This document shows, piece after piece, positions 51,991 to 64,000 of a stretch of DNA of 64,000 bases. Below the pieces are notes generated by a model. It worked only from the letters and a program-made list of their open reading frames with translations, did not search any database and was not told the DNA's origin. Source of the DNA: Mansonella perstans (Eukaryota; Nematoda; Chromadorea; Rhabditida; Onchocercidae). The first letter of the stretch is position 1. Every line of letters begins with the position of its first letter. Both the position numbers and the translations under genes were made by a program. The stretch lies in the NCBI GenBank assembly GCA_037074765.1, contig JBAMDO010000078.1:1-64000 (forward strand), written 5' to 3'.

Positions 51991-54900
51991 ATGTCAATTT
52001 TTCTTCTTGTCCGGCAAGGCATATTACTCAATTCTTCGAATAAAGGACCACAGGTTTGTAAATTTATAACTTTGATTCTTACATGATCCTTTACTAGAGT
52101 TGTTTTTGTAAGCGCACTTTTTGTAGCAATGAGCCGTTTGATTTGGTAGAATATTGTTAAATGTTATGTTGAATATCGCTATTGCTTAAAATTTAGTAGT
52201 TTTGCGTCATTTCACCAATAATAATCTGCAACTAACAGTTTTTAAAAGAAATATTTTTTTGACGAATTTATATCTCGCTATCAAATCCAGCTATTGTTCA
52301 GATTATGTTTTTTCAAGTTAGTTTTTTAGGCAAATAATTGTAGGATTTTGGAAGGCAAAACAACTAGTATTCTACCCAGTAGTTCAATTCTTGTCACTTC
52401 AAACAAGGCAATAAGAGTTGAAGTTAGACTTCATATATTTATTTTTACTTTCATTCAAATCTAATTTTTTTACTGCTAGAATATTTATGTGTGACGATAG
52501 TTACATTTATAAGGCATGAGTACTTATTTTTTTTATATATTGCATTGTGATTCCAATTAATTTAAATGCAAAAACCTCTTTCTTTCTCATTTCTTTTACT
52601 GAAATTATTTAGAATTTGATATCCAGCACGGATATAGAACAGTCAGTCACTAACAATAATGCAAAACCTGTTGCTGTGGTTTTGGTTATGGCAGCGAAAA
52701 GGGAGCGTGCTATCAGAAATCATTTGGATCAACTAATGAAGTTCGTCCTTCTTTTGAATACCAGACTGAATCGAAATAATGCACTGCGTTCTGAGTTTTA
52801 ATGGCTCTTCATATGATTGAACATAGCTATAGCTGATACCACAGCCCTACTACTGATTTATTTTTATTTGATTTTACTGCAATAATTTTTTCTTGCTTAG
52901 CTACAGCTGATTTTATAAATCTAGACCAAAGCAATTTTTATCGAACTTTTTTCTACATTTTTTTAAGAAAATTAGAAGCGGAAATTTTTTGCATGGAAAA
53001 ATTAACACTTTTAATAGTATAAGGAGCCATTCACTTGTATGAACCGTTCACTTATAGTTTCGATTGATATATTTGATCATGATATGTATTCAAAGGAGAA
53101 AGGAAATAATTTTACTTCTTATAGACTGCGACCTTCTGTTATTCAATTTCCTATTGTTGTCAGTCAAGACGGAGAGAATAAAGCGGTGACGGAAGCTATT
53201 TTATCTTTTACTAGTGAGGAAAAAATTAGCTTCATTCACGTAAGTTTACAACTTTCGATTCGAAACACAACTAGCAGGTTTTCGAAATCAATGCATTTGT
53301 GTTCTTCCAAATCTTTCTGTTCTTTCAAACAATGCTTTTTCCCATTACTAATTGTAGTTTAAATCTAACAATTAAAATCATAGAAAGAAGGTAACAGTGA
53401 CGAGACCGAATTTGAACTATAGACTGTATTAAATAGTAAGGTAGTTATTTTTTAGATCACTGTTAGCTCTGCATCAATACTTTTTCATTTCAGCACAAAG
53501 AACAAAAAGAACCTCCTGGTGATTTAGATTCTGCTTCGAAAAATTATTTTCGCATTGCTCATCATTACAAATGGGCTCTTGATAAAATATTTTTTGAAAT
53601 GAAATATGAGACAGCGATCATTACTGAAGGTATCATGTTCATTGCTTTACAATTATTTCATGCTTGTCTTTTATTGACGAATTTTCTGCATAACTAATGA
53701 TGTAGCGGTCCTAAAGGATTGTTTTGCATATGGTCGTGCTTCATAACTTAAATCGTCTGCGTAATTCCGAAGTTTTTATTTCCTTAATCATTATAGATTG
53801 CATCATAAAACTGATTGTTGCATGCATTTTTGAGTGTCTGTTTTATCCTGATACAAACGATCTTTTCAGACGATCTTGACCTAGCCGACGATTTTTTTTC
53901 GTATTTTGCCGCTTCAAAATCAATTCTGTTTACTGATAAAACCGTTTGGTGTGTCAGTGCATGGAATGATAATGGGGGTGCAAACATTACTGATCGCAAA
54001 TATGGGGAGAAACTTTACAGGACAGATTTTTTTCCAGGATTAGGTATTGCTTCATTCTAAATGTTAGGCTTTTCATTGCAGCTTCGTAGACGCTATTTGC
54101 AAAATTAGTTTGGAAGCTTTTTCTGCTAGCGGCAATGGTTGCTAATAAAGCGAAACTTCATTAATCAGTCAGATCACGTTTTGTTGAATCCAATTTGCTT
54201 GCATCACAAATGTCGATTAAATCTTCATAGACATTTCTTTTTTGACAGTTTTACCTGAATCTCTGTGTTTTTAGGACTTTTGTGAGTTCTTACTACGTCT
54301 CTCAATTTATTCTGTCAATTTTCTTTCAGGATGGATGCTTACGGTAGAATTATGGAATGAATTGTCAGCCAACTGGCCTGAGATATATTGGGATGATTGG
54401 ATGAGACGTCAAGATGTACGCAAAGAGAGAGTTTGCATCCGGCCAGAAGTTTCAAGAACTTCTCATAATAATGATCTAGCAGGAAAAGGTTCAAGCGGGT
54501 GAATAGTTATGTAGAAATTTCTTCTTTTTTTTAGAAATTTCTTCATTGCTTGTGCTTAATAGAAAACTATTTACAGTGGATTGTACAAGAAATATCTAGC
54601 CTCTGTTCGTTTGCCAGAAATAGCTGTTGATTTTTCGAAACTGGACTTAAGCTATTTAATCAAAAATAACTACGACAGGTTCATGTTTATTCTTATTTCT
54701 TTATTTCTCAAATGCTCATTTTTTAAAATTAATACTTGCGGCATGAAACCTGAAATAAATGAGTGTTTTTTTTTAGTTTATTAAATCAGAAAATCTCAAG
54801 TGCTATTGTGATATCAGTAGATGAATTTTTGGAAAGGATTTTTTCTGGATCCGGACCTTTCTTTGTTACATATAAAACGCCTAGGGAATACCGAAGTCTT

Positions 54901-55670
54901 GCAAAATCTGTCGGACTTATGCTTGATATTAGGGTAAGTTTCTGTTTTCGTGAGTAAAAAACAAATTAAAACAAATCGTTTGTTGATTTATGTTCCGTAG
55001 CTATGTTGTGAAGTTCGTTAAGACTCATTCTAAGCTTTGGCATAATCCCATTACGAAATGTAGTTACAAACAATTTTGTCGTTTTTTTGCAACTAGGGAT
55101 TTTGCAGTCTGGCATGCCGCGAACAGCATATTATGGCATCGTAACTTTCATGTATTATTCGGAACGTTTTTATGCAGCTCCAGAAAAGTTAAATATTTCT
55201 GCACATGATTTTGGTCTGCAAGCTTCATCTGATTATTATGACGAAAAATGGGACAAAATGACTCGCTATCTCGAATTCCAGGAAACGTATTGTACACCTA
55301 CAAAGTAAGATCTTCCTTTGTTTTGTCTTTTGTCATCGTTATAAATAGAAGGATATTGTCATTACCCATCTTATAAATGTGATGAGTGATATAAGAAGCT
55401 ATGGTTCAATTATAATTTATTTTGCATTATTCTCTTAAAGCATTCAGATGTGCAAGATTTTCCTGCTGTATATGTGTATCTAACATAAACATAAAAGCTG
55501 TTGTTAAAGAAACTGTTTAAATTATTTTACCTTTTTTTTTTTCCTTTAGACCAATGATATTTAGATATAATGGGAAATGTGATCCGAAGAATCCAAATCT
55601 TATTGCATGGTTCACGAAAAAAAGGTTGTTAAAAAGACTGAAGAATTGGGGTGAAATGATCGTCAACTAA
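51991..55670 (+). CDS. alpha-1,3-mannosyl-glycoprotein 2-beta-N-acetylglucosaminyltransferase (GnT-I, MGAT1/GLY-12/13/14 family)
   Basis: Golgi type II membrane enzyme that transfers GlcNAc from UDP-GlcNAc to Man5 glycans, opening the way to hybrid and complex N-glycans. In-phase exons: 51991-52053, 52613-52740, 53125-53239, 53494-53629, 53870-54043, 54330-54498, 54577-54678, 54777-54933, 55108-55304, 55550-55670. Family blocks: VLVMAAKR...RNHLDQL, FPIVVSQD, ASKNYFRIAHHYKWALDKIF, the metal-binding E-D-D motif split by the 53629/53870 intron (ITE|DDLDLADDFFSYF), WCVSAWNDNG, LYRTDFFPGLGWML, IYWDDWMRR, CIRPEVSRT, LDLSYLI and SGMPRTAYYGIVTF. Catalytic features look intact. ATG 51991 leaves no membrane anchor, but the same frame is open upstream to about 51941 and reads CYIRRRYFIAFSIMSIFLLV, a convincing signal anchor. 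The true start is therefore probably in an unseen upstream exon. Which of the three worm paralogues it matches cannot be told. Confidence 0.94.
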
Positions 55671-57554
55671 AAGGACAAATGATACGCAGGATTACTATGG
55701 TAGAATTTAGACGCTAAATCTGAGACTAGTTTTCAGAATTAATCACTTGCCAGAATTTGATTGTTACTTACATTCGTTTTCATATACATTGCTCTTGTAA
55801 CATGTATTACATACTGGAAACGGGTACTTTTAAGGTGCAGGAAATATTTTTCAGCTGTAAATTTTTTGTTATACACTTAATTTTGAATGGATTGCTCTGT
55901 CTCCCCTTTTGTGAGGTTGGATAAAAAGCTGAAGCGACATTTAAAGTCTTTTTTTTGAATAACCTAATGTAGAAAGTTGTGATAGTTTAAATGCGGTGTT
56001 GTGTTTAAACAAATCATACTCACTGTTAGACACTGACTCACTGGCTTGAAAACGTTTGACCGAACAAAGTGCTATTTTTAATCTAGTAAAGTATTTTTCA
56101 TATATTTTTATAACATTTGCCGCACAGATGGACCGTTGAATACCTATAACAGTGAAAATGGCAGTTTAAAAATTTAAAGCTGTTGATGATGTCAGATTCA
56201 GAACTTACGTACATTAGATGTTTTTAATAGCCATTTTCACCGGAAATTGTGCTGTGCACAAGTCTTCAACAGCCCGACATTGTACTGTTGTCTATTTAAT
56301 TCTGCATAAAATAGCATTTAAAATAGATGCCAGTATTTTTCTATGTCGAATTTGACTTCTTATTTTATCTTTTGCATATTTTTAAATAATCTCCCTTTCA
56401 AAATTATATTTCACGCATAGTATGCCGTAGTAGTCATCTGTACATTCTTGGTTATTTGTTAATGCATGTACTTATCGTAAATTTATTACGTGTTATTTCA
56501 TTTTTTCATCATACGGTTTAGTTCAACATGTAACTGTTAATTTGTATTATAGTTTGAGAATTCGGTGTTTATTTTTAATGACTTCTAAATCAGTGTTTCA
56601 GGTTCCTGTTCATTCTGTGATATATTTGTGTGTATCATCTTTTTTTTGTGTCGATTATGTATTATTGACTAAAAAATTTAGTATTATAGGAAAAAAAGAG
56701 ACAGTCCTTATATCTTAAAAACTCGCTTATATTTCCTGTTGTTAACTCACTACTTGTGTATTTGATGGAATCATAGAGTTGAAAATTGCAGTTTTATCAG
56801 CTTCTGTTGCATGTAAATAAGGCATAGATCTCATTTACTCATTTCCCAGTTAAGAGCTGTTCAATGTTTACCTTCACCTAGCTAAATTATGTAAATGTCG
56901 TTATTGCAGATTGCTCACGGAATACCTGCATCAACTTTCATTAAAAAACTGTAGGAATGCCAATATTTGTGATTTGTTGATCGGTTACTTAGGTTAACTA
57001 TACATTAATTTTAACTGCTTTTAATGGATTTAATTTAATTTAATGGATTTACTTTCGGAAGATCATTTCAAATATCTTAGATTTTTTAATTTGAAATTTT
57101 CAATCCTCATAACACATCATTATGCCTTAAAACTTCTTAATATAAATGAGAAAACGGGAAGGCGATGTCAGTCTTTCCAGTCACTGTAATTTTGCAATGG
57201 TTTCAAGATTTGTTCAGTAAGCTTTCCTGTTTGTTTTCTAATATATACAATGTGTTCATTACACTATTTGGTTACACAGTAAAAGTTCTATACATTATTG
57301 AGTTTTCATTCTTATTCACATTTACACTTGTCCCTGCGGTTCACTAATAACACATCAGTTCAAACCTTTCGGTCATTTAAAAACAAAAGTTCACTGACAA
57401 AGTGAAACGCTAAAATATCAGAAGATTTAGTTGTTCCATTCAGATTGATGTAATAGAAACATTATGAGTGAGCAAATGATGCTAGCGAAGAGATAAATTA
57501 AATCTCACCTGAGCTCATAAAGGACATCATTGGTAATTAAACCGGTATATCCTC
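55671..57554. other. intergenic region downstream of GnT-I
   Basis: Presumed 3' UTR of GnT-I followed by AT-rich flank. A hydrophobic 60-aa frame at 57165-57347 (MSVFPVTVILQWFQDL...) could be a micro-ORF but has no support beyond being open. Confidence 0.45.
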
Positions 57555-58311
57555 TCAATCCGTATATACCGCTCGGTTGAAACCCGAATTCGCAAATTCA
57601 TCGCCAATCTCATCTACTGCTATAAAATTCTTCAATATAAGAAATCTGAGTAACTTTGAGCAAGCCGTAGGACAGCATCTTTACCTCATGTAGGTATTCC
57701 GTGTCGGTTTTACTCATGTCGATTTTATCCAGAATATTCTAATGAGCAGATTACTTCTGTTCAAGTAACTGAGAATCCCAATTTTATCCTTTTTCTTCAT
57801 CAAAATCAAAGATTTTAAAAGATCTCTGTCCATGTCCATCTCTTATTATTGTCTACGATTTCCTTTCTTTTCAATTCTAAAATGGATTTTTTTTTTTGCG
57901 GTGGTTATTAGTAATACCTTCATCACGCTCCAGTAAGTAATAAGATTACTTATTCCAGCAATGCTTGGTTCTAAAACCTTAAGAAGGAGTAGCGGTAACG
58001 TTTAGTTAGTTGAAACAACTGTAGAATTTTTACGGCAAGAATTGTTATGTGAACTTTTTCATTAGTGTGATTTAATTTTACTTACTTCTCTTATCATACC
58101 CGTTTTTCCGGACTGGTTTTGCAGGTGCAGTTTTTTCGCTGTTTTCTGCAACGCTTACATTAATACGACTAGCCGTTCCGTAGGAAAAGTTGAAAATTTT
58201 TGGATTGAACTCAAGCATGTAAATTGCATATTTAAATGCTAATAAAATGAGGAAATATATGACTGTTGATATAAAAAAGAAGAAAAAGACGATGGATATT
58301 AGCATGATCAT
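57555..58311 (-). CDS. 96-aa single-pass membrane micro-protein, unknown function
   Basis: Two exons, 58311-58086 and 57619-57555, join in phase 1 across a GTAAGT donor (58085-58080) and a TTTTATAG acceptor. The product begins MIMLISIVFFFFFISTVIYF, a long hydrophobic N-terminal span, then LLAFKYAIYML. A polar tail follows with NVSVAENSEKTAPAKPVRKN and ends VDEIGDEFANSGFNRAVYTD. Topology suggests a signal anchor with a cytosolic or lumenal acidic tail. No family recognised. Support is the strong donor, the matching phase and the protein-like composition of both exons. Confidence 0.5.
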
Positions 58312-60037
58312 GTCTCATATCACTTTTCAAAGAAATTTATGATGTCAGTTGTGCAATCACTTAGTTATTGGCTACTCTCCAGCGGAATTGTTGTAATTAC
58401 TATTAATAATGGTAAACATAACAGCATTTCTACCCCAAACAAATTTTTGCATTCGGAAAGAGAGACGATGGCAATTTTCTTCTGGATAACTTCATCCACT
58501 TAAATTCCAATTCTTACATTTTGTGATCACAATGTAGACATCCGAAGAACCAGTAATAAATGAGTGGAAACAGGGCAATATATGTGTAAAACGAAATGAA
58601 CTGACTCTAAAACTATTTGAAATGGACACTGACCGTTCACATTTACATAGCAGTGCAGTGATTGTTGAGAAAAGGTAAGAATTTCAGGATAGTTTTTGTG
58701 TAATGAAGGGACAAAGTTCTTACCAGAGAAGTTAAAAGAAACTTTCCTAGCCTTTAGTGTTTTTCGCATTATATTATCTCATACTTGCATGCATACCAAC
58801 ATCTGCATTACCGTACCATCGATTTCATCCAAATGAATGATAATAAATTTCAATGATGATAACAACGTTCATTACTGGAAAGTGTTAATTAAGCGTAGCT
58901 AACAAAATTCCAAACAGGTACTATACAAACACTGCGTTGATTGTGGGTTACTTGGTTCTTCATTATCGGTACAATCCAGGTTTATAATTGTTTTGAAATA
59001 AAATAGATATAATTAGTAATAATAAAAATTGTTTTTAGAACAAAAAAGATTTATTTTAATACTGATTCTCTTAGACTATTAAACAAATTCATTGATAAGG
59101 TATTTTCACTTAAATACAAGCGAAATACTTTCTCAACGACTCAATTTACAAAGAAGTTAAGAGAATTGGGCCTCAGAAGTGCTTCAAAATAAACAAACTG
59201 TTTCTTTCTTATTGCTATTTTCAATAACTTTGTCCAGCAATGAAATTCATATCCACGAAGTTTTGCATATTCAAATTCTTGCATGCGAAATATTACCCGT
59301 TATTTGGATGCTATCTGCTACCTGAACGTGCCTACTACTCAGAATAATACCCGCTGTCCGAATGCTACCTGATGCAAGGACTTTTAGGACTGTTCAATAA
59401 ATTTATACTTTCTTCCAGATGCAGCAGCTAGACATCTTTGTTCTTTAACTTTTCTTACCGATATATAATCTTTACCATATAAACATGGAAAAGTTTTTTC
59501 ATTTCTTGCTTATCCTTTATACTTGCCGATTATATCCCTCAATTATAATTTAAAAGTTATTAAGATAGGTAAATTAACAAGTGACGTTAATGTTATCTTT
59601 TATACTTTTTTTTTATTGTTGCAAGTTATCATCAAAAAAATTGTTTTTGAAAAAGGCGCATAATCCCACTTTGAAATGATCAGTCAAATGGGAAAATGCA
59701 ATTAATGAAGTTTAATTAGCTTAATAGATTAAGAAAGCAATAATTGTTAAAATTCCGATATCATTAACATAAATTCTGCAATTATTCGGATGATTTCTTC
59801 AGTATCAAACTACACACACACACACACACACACACATACACACACATAGACAGACACAGACAACATACGCAGACATACATAACACACAACACAGTAATCC
59901 TTCTATTATTCAATAATGTGTTGTGCTGGTACGGAGGTCGATGATTGCAAAAGCTAAGAGATCTTCTACATCGTTAATCTTTAATTATTAGTCCTCGTAA
60001 CTTCCTCTGTTCAACTCAAGCTTCTACTTCAAAAAAG
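58312..60037. other. intergenic region
   Basis: No gene called. A minus-strand frame at 58527-58769 (80 aa, KARKVSFNFSGKNFVPSL...) starts with ATG but has no splice partner or family match. A CA microsatellite is at 59811-59890. Confidence 0.45.
59811..59890. repeat. (CA)n microsatellite with degenerate tail
   Basis: About 30 bases of pure CA, then CATACA, CAGACA and similar variants. Confidence 0.9.
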
Positions 60038-60049
60038 AAGCCTACATAG

Positions 60050-60488
60050 CACAAACGGTTGTCGGATGCTGTTACTGCGACAATCCCTGATGCTATCAAC
60101 ACTTTAACATTATTCATCAATAATTCCCTAATCACTTTCTCGATATCATTAACTGAGAGAACCTTAGGTAAGCATCAGTCTTATGTTTTTCTTCTCTATT
60201 TTCCTTCCTCTTTCTCTCTCTCTTTTCTTTTGTGATATTCCAGAAAGCATTAGATGATAACGAGAAACAACTGTTAATATTGTTAAATAAATGGAATGGT
60301 CAAGGAGGTTCCATAACATATATATATTCCTTCTCTTTCTTCTCTTCCTTATATACAATTTCACGATCTTTCACTTATTTACAAAGTTACACCAATAGAA
60401 GAGGAGCAACGTCCAGAGATATCGGGAAGTTTCAACAATACAAATCCGAATTCTATCCATCAATTTCAGCTTTCTTTACCGCATCTTT
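60050..60488 (+). CDS. exons of an unknown small gene (5' end not found)
   Basis: Exon at about 60245-60312 reads ALDDNEKQLLILLNKWNGQG and joins in phase 1 across a short (~67 nt) intron to an exon at about 60380-60488. That exon reads VTPIEEEQRPEISGSFNNTN... and ends LSLPHLFYK then stop (TAA, about 60486-60488). A possible preceding exon at about 60050-60173 (HKRLSDAVTATIPDAINTL...) ends at a good GTAAGC donor. It joins only if a slightly downstream acceptor (CCAGAAAG) is used. No initiation codon, domain or family was identified. Confidence 0.35.
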
Positions 60489-60518
60489 TTTACAAATAAA
60501 GCTTTAACCTCTTTAACC

Positions 60519-60541
60519 CTCTCTCTCTCTCTCTCTCTCTC
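60519..60541. repeat. (CT)n dinucleotide repeat
   Basis: About 11 CT units just downstream of the 60.5 kb stop codon. Confidence 0.9.
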
Positions 60542-62357
60542 AGTGCAAATTATTTTACAAATGAAATTATAAATCTTCTTATAAATATTTGTTCATTTTT
60601 ATTTTCAATAGATTAAATTAATTTTTTATCAAAGATATTCACTTTACGAGAAGATAAAAACTTATTTTGATAAATCAGAGCTTATGAGTTAATTTTTAAA
60701 AAAAATTTTTTTTTTTTTTTGGCTAAAATAATTATTACTTTAAATATAAAGGTTATTGCTTATCTTTAATCTCATTTAAAAGTTTAATAATTTTATCCCG
60801 TGAGATATTACTCTATCATTGCTTCATTACACTGCAAAAGATATGTTGCAGAAGTAAATGAAGAATGTATTCCGTAAAATTTTTATGACAAAGCTTTCGA
60901 ATGTAATAATAAAAATAAAATATAATGGAAAAGGAAAAGTTTCTGCCAGATGATATGTTATTACTTTATAGTTGTACATTCTCGGGATGCAACGAGATAT
61001 ACAAATAAAAACTAAAAAAATAGATTAACTAAAGTTAAGAAATTCATATTAACCTAAAGACAAATATTTATGTCACATTATCAATGTAATGTAGTAGATA
61101 GTTGAGGAAATAACTGTATTTTTTCCTTCTTTCGGGAAATTAAGTAATATGAAGATCGTTATCTTCTTGATTGCATTTCTTGAGTAATAACAGTTTTATC
61201 AATATCTGTCTCATTTCTGTTAGTATAATAAGGCATAAATTTTTGCTAGCAAAATTAACGATCGGAAAAGTATCAGTTTGATTGAGATAATTAATTGATT
61301 TTTCATGTCAAGTTAGAGTGCAGAATAAGTAAGTCGTCACGGCATAGGCATACTGCAGTAAGTTTTCGAGTCCGCTATAATTTGTACTAATTGCATTTCC
61401 AATCTTTTCATACTGAATACCCTATCAGCTCCCAATTAATATTATCTCATCTGCTTTTTTCCTTCAATTAGTTGTTTCTTGCTTACTTAGTGCTATTATC
61501 CATCATCATCATCATCTACTCTTGTAATTTCAAAATCCAAATAATGTCATTTTTGTCATTTATATTTTACACTTTGTATAAATTACTTTCAATCTTGGCA
61601 TCAAAATTTGGCAAAATGCTAAAATCTACAAATATAAAATTTAATTACTGCTCTGTGCTTGCTGTAAATAACAGCTGATACAGCGTTATAGATCCGATTA
61701 CAACTTCAGTCTAGTTCTTTTCTTACCGATCAGCTTGTACAATCGTATTCTTCATCTCAAACATCATTTAGTTTTTTCACATAATCAAGAGATAAATGAA
61801 ATATTGTCGTACAGATGAATGGGTTGTTTCAGCGATTTTTTCAGTACCTTTCCCTATAATGTCGAAAAAACTAAATCGTACTAAATAAAAATTTTTTTCT
61901 GGAAATCAGGATAAAAAATCAATCCAAGCAAGTGTAAACTCTTTTACATTTTACTTTAAAATATTCAGAAGCTCTTTGATCATCATTTCAAAAAAATCAA
62001 TCCAAGCAAGTGTAAACTCTTTTACATTTTACTTTAAAATATTCAGAAGCTCTTTGATCATCATTTCATAAACTTTTTAAAATACTTTTCCTGTTTTTCT
62101 GAAAAAAGATTTTTGAGAATGAGATCGTGAAACCTTTGCATTACTTTGCTGATTCATTTTATTTCGTTTTTTTGTCAAAATATAAAACCGAATGGGTTGA
62201 GGGCTTCAGAAAAGTTTACAACCGGTTCAGATCTGTGAGTAAGCGTTATATATTTCATGACATAACAATCATGGCTACTGTCGAGAATATCTGACGATTT
62301 AATTCTATCCCTTATCCTGATGAGCTAATTCATTGACAATAATTATTTTTTGCTAGG
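60542..62357. other. intergenic region with an exact 78-bp tandem duplication
   Basis: AT-rich, no exon recognised. The 68-aa hydrophobic frame at 61472-61678 is not supported. The only structured feature is the duplication at 61913-62068. Confidence 0.5.
61913..62068. repeat. exact tandem duplication of a 78-bp unit
   Basis: The unit containing AATCCAAGCAAGTGTAAACT and ending CTCTTTGATCATCATTTCA occurs twice in a row with a 78-base offset and no difference seen. It lies about 290 bases upstream of the next gene's start. Confidence 0.95.
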
Positions 62358-63905
62358 ATGAGATTTGTGGTGCTATTTCTATGTTTCTGTCATGTGAGGT
62401 ATTTTGAGCGTGTTATTTATGTCAATCCGCAAAAATAAACTTAAAAAATATTATTGACTTGTTTAACGGCTTACACGTGTTCATTTTTTGTTGCATTTCA
62501 TGCGCTTATTATGATTTTTTATATTACTTTTCTCACACAGAGAACACAATTCAGTTCTTTCAGATGAACATGAAGTCATGAGGCTCTGTTGTATACTTTA
62601 GCGGAAGTCTTTAAGCTCAAGACAGTTGTGTTTTCACACGATTCTACTTTTCAACCTCAGATTTCCTGCTTGACGATTGATTTAATAAGAAAGGTATTTT
62701 TTAAAATTAGATTTTTGATAGAAATTAAATTGAGCACATCAATTTGTGGGAGAAAAATTTGTGTATATCCTCCTGGTCGTGCCCTCTATTAATATTTCAG
62801 CATAATATCACAGCTACGTGTGAAATATTTTAAGATATTCCAGGAGCTATTATCTCCATAAATTGCAATACTTTCCGCGGTGGCTTAATTTGATGTATCA
62901 ACAGCAATCATCAATTATAGCGAAAGATTCTTGCGTTAATGGTTATCAGAGGAATTCTCTATATGCAACAGACAGTCGTTATCGAACTCGTCAAAAACAG
63001 CTTACACCTGTATCCAAAACTACTTTTCCAGGTTATCGCAAAATATATTTCCTGCAGAAAATCTATGAACTGAAATAACACACTAGCAGAACATTTTTTT
63101 TCTTCCTATGCATATAATCGTTATTTTCAGAAAAGTTTCAAGTAAACTTGCACGATAATCCTTCAATAAGCAATTTACAACGATCATCTGCTTGGAACAG
63201 TATTTCACGTGCCGTACCCGTCGTACGACCATGTACTGAAACTGCACATTCATACCGCAATACAGACTTTTCGCCTTTAGAGGAAAGCAATTTTCTTCAT
63301 TATCAAGCAGGTATGTAGGCATGCTTTATAGCATTCCCTATTTCGGCAAGAGTGCGATAAACTGATATGATTGATTTGATATCAAAGTTTATTCTGTCTT
63401 TGTTCGCGAAAATAATTTAAATTCAGTATTTTTATACAAGAAATACACTCTTCCATTCTGTCAAACATTTCCAATAAAATACATTTAAAAAAAAAAAAAA
63501 AAAAAAAACGCATACATTATTGCCATCAAATAAATTGCCGGGATGGATTTATTAGCTCCATCGAAATTTCAAATTCTATAAAAACTTTTTCAGTTCTAAC
63601 CGAACTAGCAATATATCGTTATTGCATAATAAAAATCAGATAATTATGTTCTCGCTCAATAATTTTCAGAAAAGCCGTTAAATCATAATCAGCAATTCTA
63701 TTCAGTGGAGGAGCATCACGACGATTTTATTCTCCGTGAACCCGACGACATAGCAGATTACCGACATCTGAGCATTACTATTCCCAAGAATCATTTCAAC
63801 GAGCAAATAATGAATTCAGAGTTTGCCGAAGAAGTTAATTTATTAATCACTTCTCATTCAAATTCTGCTGTCAATTTACATTCGCAAGAAGCTGGTGATT
63901 TCTAA
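62358..63905 (+). CDS. unrecognised protein with signal-peptide-like first exon
   Basis: Exons 62358-62398, 62844-63031, 63131-63310 and 63670-63905 join in phase, with the stop at 63903-63905. The first exon follows TTTGCTAG directly (trans-splice-like) and encodes MRFVVLFLCFCHV, a compact hydrophobic leader. The rest is polar and Asn/Gln/Ser-rich: YLHKLQYFPRWLNL, NPSISNLQRSSAWNS, FILREPDDIADYRHLSI. It has no further membrane span and few cysteines. A shorter form could start at ATG 62893 (184 aa) if the second exon is the trans-spliced one. An additional exon at 62551-62694 has good splice borders but does not fit this frame. Family unknown; probably secreted if the first exon is used. Confidence 0.6.
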
Positions 63906-64000
63906 TTTTTTCTTTTTTAAAAGATGCAAACAGAAGATAGTGTAATGCAACTGCAAGAAGGCGCGATAACTGGAAACTTTTTTAAGTTTACTTAAGAATT

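Noticed and set aside
1..64000. CRISPR array, phage, bacterial endosymbiont insert or transposase gene
   Set aside because: No spaced direct repeats, no intronless bacterial-type long frames and no transposase or reverse-transcriptase motifs were seen. The longest single open frame is only 171 codons.

Overview
This is AT-rich eukaryotic DNA from a nematode, most likely a filarial (spirurid) worm. The genes are split by many short to medium introns with GT..AG borders. Several start codons sit a few bases after a 3' splice acceptor that has no upstream coding exon, as expected for spliced-leader trans-splicing (e.g. 12789 minus, 25344 plus, 62358 plus). The recognisable proteins match nematode/metazoan orthologues. 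No prokaryotic genes, CRISPR arrays, rRNAs or convincing tRNAs were seen. All exon models were built by eye from translation, splice consensus and phase continuity. No alignment or RNA data were available.

Layout: (1) 1-3504 is gene-poor, with microsatellites. (2) 3505-8859 minus is a complete beta-TrCP/LIN-23 F-box/WD40 ubiquitin-ligase receptor in 15 coding exons. (3) 11483-12789 minus is ribosomal protein S16 (4 exons, 143 aa). (4) 14382-17952 minus is an unfamiliar F-box, LRR-like protein. One C-terminal exon holds three near-identical 29-residue tandem repeats (87 bp each), and the introns around it contain several strong inverted repeats. (5) 18.4-23.7 kb has orphan exons and a small four-span membrane protein on the plus strand. 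(6) 25344-27940 plus is an unrecognised 235-aa protein with a coiled-coil-like centre. (7) 28376-39201 minus is a large HEAT-repeat gene, the condensin II subunit D3 (NCAPD3/HCP-6). (8) 40474-46470 plus is a USP20/USP33-type deubiquitinase with the catalytic domain and two DUSP domains but no visible zf-UBP. (9) 47681-49495 plus is a degenerate CK1/TTBK-like kinase. (10) 51991-55670 plus is GnT-I (MGAT1/GLY family). (11) 57555-58311 minus is a 96-aa single-pass membrane micro-protein. (12) 60-60.5 kb has exons of an unknown small gene. (13) 62358-63905 plus is an unknown protein with a signal-peptide-like first exon.

Nothing suggests an operon-like pathway. The window is ordinary chromosomal sequence: housekeeping genes (ubiquitin ligase receptor, deubiquitinase, ribosome, condensin, Golgi glycosylation) mixed with lineage-specific small genes. 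The best leads for something undescribed are the repeat-bearing F-box protein, the secreted orphan at the right edge, the 25-28 kb orphan, and the alternative N-terminal exons of the USP gene.
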